The notes beneath the pieces were generated by a model that was not told the DNA's origin, ran no database searches, and worked only from the letters and a program-made list of their open reading frames with translations. A stretch of 64,000 nucleotides of DNA from Brevibacillus thermoruber 423 (lineage in GTDB: Bacteria > Bacillota > Bacilli > Brevibacillales > Brevibacillaceae), in assembly GCF_000454065.1 (NCBI RefSeq), contig NZ_KE695650.1:62001-126000 (forward strand). Direction: 5' to 3'. The translations under genes were made by a program, and so were the position numbers. Shown here piece after piece: positions 61,928 to 64,000 of the stretch. The first letter of the stretch is position 1. Each line of letters opens with the position of its first letter.

Positions 61928-62361
61928 GATGCACGTAACTTGAGCGGTATGTACTGCTCTGCGTGGGGGCGTTCCTTTGACCTGGTGAGGGAGAGGAACG
62001 TCCTTTTCATCCGTCATGGCTCCTGTGGGTTTCGCCTCCTGTTTCCAACAAAAATAGACAATTATAACTATACACCAGTACCCGAAAAATCCTGTTCTGC
62101 GAAAAATGGGATAAAAAAACAGCACCCTTGAAGGATGCTGTCTAATAATCCTCATTTTTTCTGCATGATGCCTACCGTATGAGTGGTTTTCCCCATTATA
62201 GGCGACAGAGCGTTCGCACGCTTCTGTCAGCGAACCGCCTTTCAGCCTCCGTTGGAAGAAGTACATGAGAACAGATCCTTGCTGCTGTGAACGCTGATCA
62301 TCAGATACAGGGGAGTGCTTTCTTATTTGACCAACACCCTTCCAGGAGTGCGTTCAAATGG
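61928..62361. other. Intergenic stretch before the Spo0E-like gene
   Basis: Contains the minus-strand terminator at 62113-62141 that closes the regulator/peptide operon, and the leader of the Spo0E-like gene (AGGAGG at about 62034-62039 may mark a longer form). Otherwise nothing recognised. Confidence 0.4.
62113..62141 (-). terminator. Terminator closing the regulator-peptide operon
   Basis: Minus strand: ACAGCATCCTT / AGGGTGCTGT stem (62119-62141, one G-T pair), followed by TTTTTTT. Confidence 0.8.
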
Positions 62362-62484
62362 TTATCCGCCTACACCATGGCCGTATGGAGATACGGTTGA
62401 ATTTGTTTCAACGGCTGTCTGGCCATTTGCTGCGAGACTACACAATCCCAAAACCAGAACCAGCGACAGTAAAAATCCCTTCAT
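62362..62484 (-). CDS. Secreted signalling-peptide precursor (Phr-like)
   Basis: 40 aa, below usual length cut-offs. Residues: MKGF, then a hydrophobic export segment LLSLVLVLGLCSLAA, then a polar tail NGQTAVETNSTV ending SPYGHGVGG. AAAGGAG lies 9 bp before ATG 62484. The gene starts inside the 3' end of the XRE/TPR regulator and overlaps it by 47 bp in another frame, the arrangement of Rap-Phr and related RRNPP pairs. The likely mature signal is a C-terminal 5- to 9-residue piece of SPYGHGVGG, taken up by an oligopeptide permease and bound by the regulator (inference from family logic). Confidence 0.75.
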   Translation of the reverse strand: MKGFLLSLVLVLGLCSLAANGQTAVETNSTVSPYGHGVGG

Positions 62485-63847
62485 CCTTAACCGCTCCTTT
62501 CGTTATGACGGTTTGATAGGTACTTTTTTGCTGATCCGATGCATGTGAGAGATGCGCCCAGAACAATGCCGCACATCTTTTGAAGCTGTCATAATCCATC
62601 ATCGTATCAGACAAAACCAGGCACCTTAAGATTTCTTCTAGCCCTTCTGTAAATTTCCCTTTTTTAAACAAATAGTTGGCTAGTTGATACCGGAATTGCA
62701 TATGGTGACAAGTACTAATGGCATCTTGTTGTTCATAAAAATGGGCGATGCTTGCCGCAAAATGTTCCAATACGGAGTCGATGGAAAAGTCGAACTCGTT
62801 AGCTGATTTTACTATCGTCACCAAGCCAGGCAAAATCTCGTTTGGATAGTCGTCAAGAAATCGGATGTAGTCTGGAAGAATGTCAGTGTTTCCCGTGAGC
62901 ATGTCCAACGTATACAAATTAGCTGTTGCCCATAACCGAAACTTCTCTACTTCTGCTTCGCCGGTTTCGTCCATGATCTCAAACCAAGTTAAATCAGCGT
63001 AAGCATCTACATACCGCTTCGCTTCTTCGTACTTCCCTTGACTTTCCAATGCGATGCCTTTTAGCAGATACCCCTGTCCGTAGTACACGACGAGATGCCG
63101 CTCTGTATGTAGTGCTTCGACGCTCTTCTTGCTCTTCCGCTTGATTAACTGGTCTTCGTAAACAATATGCGCCAATTCCCTTAACTCATCAGCGTATTTT
63201 TCAACATCTTCCCATCTCCGTAACGTGTAGCATACATTGGCCAATTGCAGCAGCGCATCCAACTGATAATTCTCCGGCAATCTCTTTCGATAAGGGTCAA
63301 ACCGGATAACAGCCTCCCAGGTTTTCTCTGAATCGGTTCCCTGTAACGCTCGGAATAACCGGTATTGACTCAACACAAAACGCTCAGCGTAACTATCTTT
63401 TTCGGTTTCGATGACGAACTGATAAAAAGGGACCGACTTCTCTAGATTCCCGCTTTCAAAGAGCTGTTCGGCCACGGAAAAGAGAATCGACACGTTTTTC
63501 GGATTCTCCAAGAGTTTGGAAACAACTGACTCAATACAATCACGGCGACCGATCTCGGCACATCGAACCAAATATGGGACAATTCGGGGCCGCGACACTT
63601 TTCCCTCGGAGAAACACTCTTCTTCGTACAGTTCGTACAGCCACCCTGGAGCTTGCTCAAAGGCCGCCCCCATTGCATCGAGCTGGCTTATCGTAATAGC
63701 CCGTGGTGGATTACTATTCAGGATTTCACTTACGTGTCCCGGATTTATACCGGTCAATTCACCCAGTTTACTCAGCGTGTAACCCCGCTCCTTCAAGTGA
63801 CGCTCAATTTCAGATCGCAAGGACCGATGTCCCTTTTGTAACCCCAT
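62438..63847 (-). CDS. RRNPP-type quorum regulator: XRE helix-turn-helix plus TPR repeats
   Basis: 469 aa. Residues about 8-70 are an XRE helix-turn-helix (LSKLGELTGINPGHVSEIL). From about 85 on, helical TPR-like pairs run to the end (LLENPKNVSILFSVAEQLFESGNLEKSV in part, YGQGYLLKGIALESQGKYEEAKRY in part, LANYLFKKGKFTEGLEEIL). This HTH-TPR build is that of PlcR, NprR, AimR and relatives, which bind short re-imported peptides. GGGGGAG sits 7 bp before ATG 63847. The target genes are not shown by the window. Confidence 0.88.
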   Translation of the reverse strand: MGLQKGHRSLRSEIERHLKERGYTLSKLGELTGINPGHVSEILNSNPPRAITISQLDAMGAAFEQAPGWLYELYEEECFSEGKVSRPRIVPYLVRCAEIGRRDCIESVVSKLLENPKNVSILFSVAEQLFESGNLEKSVPFYQFVIETEKDSYAERFVLSQYRLFRALQGTDSEKTWEAVIRFDPYRKRLPENYQLDALLQLANVCYTLRRWEDVEKYADELRELAHIVYEDQLIKRKSKKSVEALHTERHLVVYYGQGYLLKGIALESQGKYEEAKRYVDAYADLTWFEIMDETGEAEVEKFRLWATANLYTLDMLTGNTDILPDYIRFLDDYPNEILPGLVTIVKSANEFDFSIDSVLEHFAASIAHFYEQQDAISTCHHMQFRYQLANYLFKKGKFTEGLEEILRCLVLSDTMMDYDSFKRCAALFWAHLSHASDQQKSTYQTVITKGAVKDEGIFTVAGSGFGIV

Positions 63848-63868
63848 ATAAGCACTCCCCCATACCGT

Positions 63869-63899
63869 AATACATAAAATATCTATTTATTCCTGTATT
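63869..63899. promoter_or_regulatory. Imperfect inverted repeat before the quorum regulator
   Basis: AATACA (63869-63874) and TGTATT (63894-63899) flank an AT-rich centre 22 bp upstream of the regulator start; candidate promoter/self-operator. Confidence 0.3.
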
Positions 63900-64000
63900 T
63901 TACAACAAAATCAGTCGATGAGGAAGTCTTTTCCTGTTTCATTTGAATCATTTGCACCTTGTCCTCTGTTCGCACATAACGCAAAGCGAAGGTTCGAGTT

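Noticed and set aside
1..64000. CRISPR arrays, tRNA or rRNA genes, prophage
   Set aside because: No regularly spaced repeats, no cloverleaf or rRNA-like sequence and no phage structural genes were seen on reading the window.

Overview
The window reads as chromosome of a spore-forming member of the Bacillota (Firmicutes). Supporting signs are consistent AGGAGG-type ribosome sites with some GTG/TTG starts, two tiny YjcZ-like sporulation membrane proteins, a Spo0E-like phosphatase, an RRNPP-type peptide-quorum regulator, an OpuC-like osmoprotectant transporter and B. subtilis-like hxlR/hxlA/hxlB genes. The moderately high GC suggests a non-Bacillus lineage (Alicyclobacillaceae-like is a guess); no rRNA or other marker settles it.

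Layout. (1) 1-18.05 kb: one-directional non-ribosomal peptide cluster: the 3' part of one NRPS, a second 2974-aa NRPS ending in a condensation domain fused to a TauD-like oxygenase, an asparagine-synthetase-like amidotransferase, a broken Asp/Glu racemase, a type II thioesterase, a GNAT enzyme and an MFS exporter. Adenylation pockets read as Gly and as Cys behind a cyclization domain, so a thiazoline-containing peptide is predicted. (2) 18.06-19.43 kb: decayed DNA with a frameshifted IS3-type transposase and other remnants. (3) 19.4-27.6 kb: a redox/nitrogen-oxide block with hemerythrin-cupin, DUF488, a Crp/Fnr regulator, hcp and nosD-nosL-nosY-nosF without nosZ. Three perfect TGTGA-N6-TCACA boxes lie upstream of hemerythrin and hcp, placed about 41 bp before inferred start points. 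(4) 27.9-29.3 kb: FMN-dependent glutamate-synthase-like protein. (5) 29.6-37.6 kb: formaldehyde (RuMP) block with hxlR, a GNAT gene, zwf-pgi-cyclase-gnd and hxlA-hxlB. Together these can run the dissimilatory hexulose-phosphate cycle, formaldehyde to CO2 plus NADPH. A conserved 42-bp element precedes all three rightward units. (6) 38.4-54.4 kb: a sensor kinase, a sigma-54 activator and an extra binding protein, then a perfect sigma-54 promoter ahead of a catabolic operon: enolase-family enzyme, OpuC-like ABC importer, two aldehyde dehydrogenases, an aspartase/fumarase-like lyase, two alcohol dehydrogenases and a UPF0316 membrane protein. (7) 54.5-64 kb: a chemoreceptor, an Lsa-type ABC-F resistance gene behind an attenuator leader, an AraC/GyrI-type regulator, small sporulation genes, a GNAT enzyme, and an XRE/TPR quorum regulator whose 3' end overlaps a 40-codon secreted-peptide gene.

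The most rewarding leads are: the shared hxlR element and the cyclase-family protein sitting where a 6-phosphogluconolactonase would be expected; the regulator/peptide pair at 62.4-63.8 kb; the sigma-54 circuit with its dedicated binding protein; the Fnr-type boxes; the ABC-F attenuator; and the NRPS with an abnormal C domain and a C-TauD end. All calls come from reading sequence by eye and from family knowledge; no database search was run.
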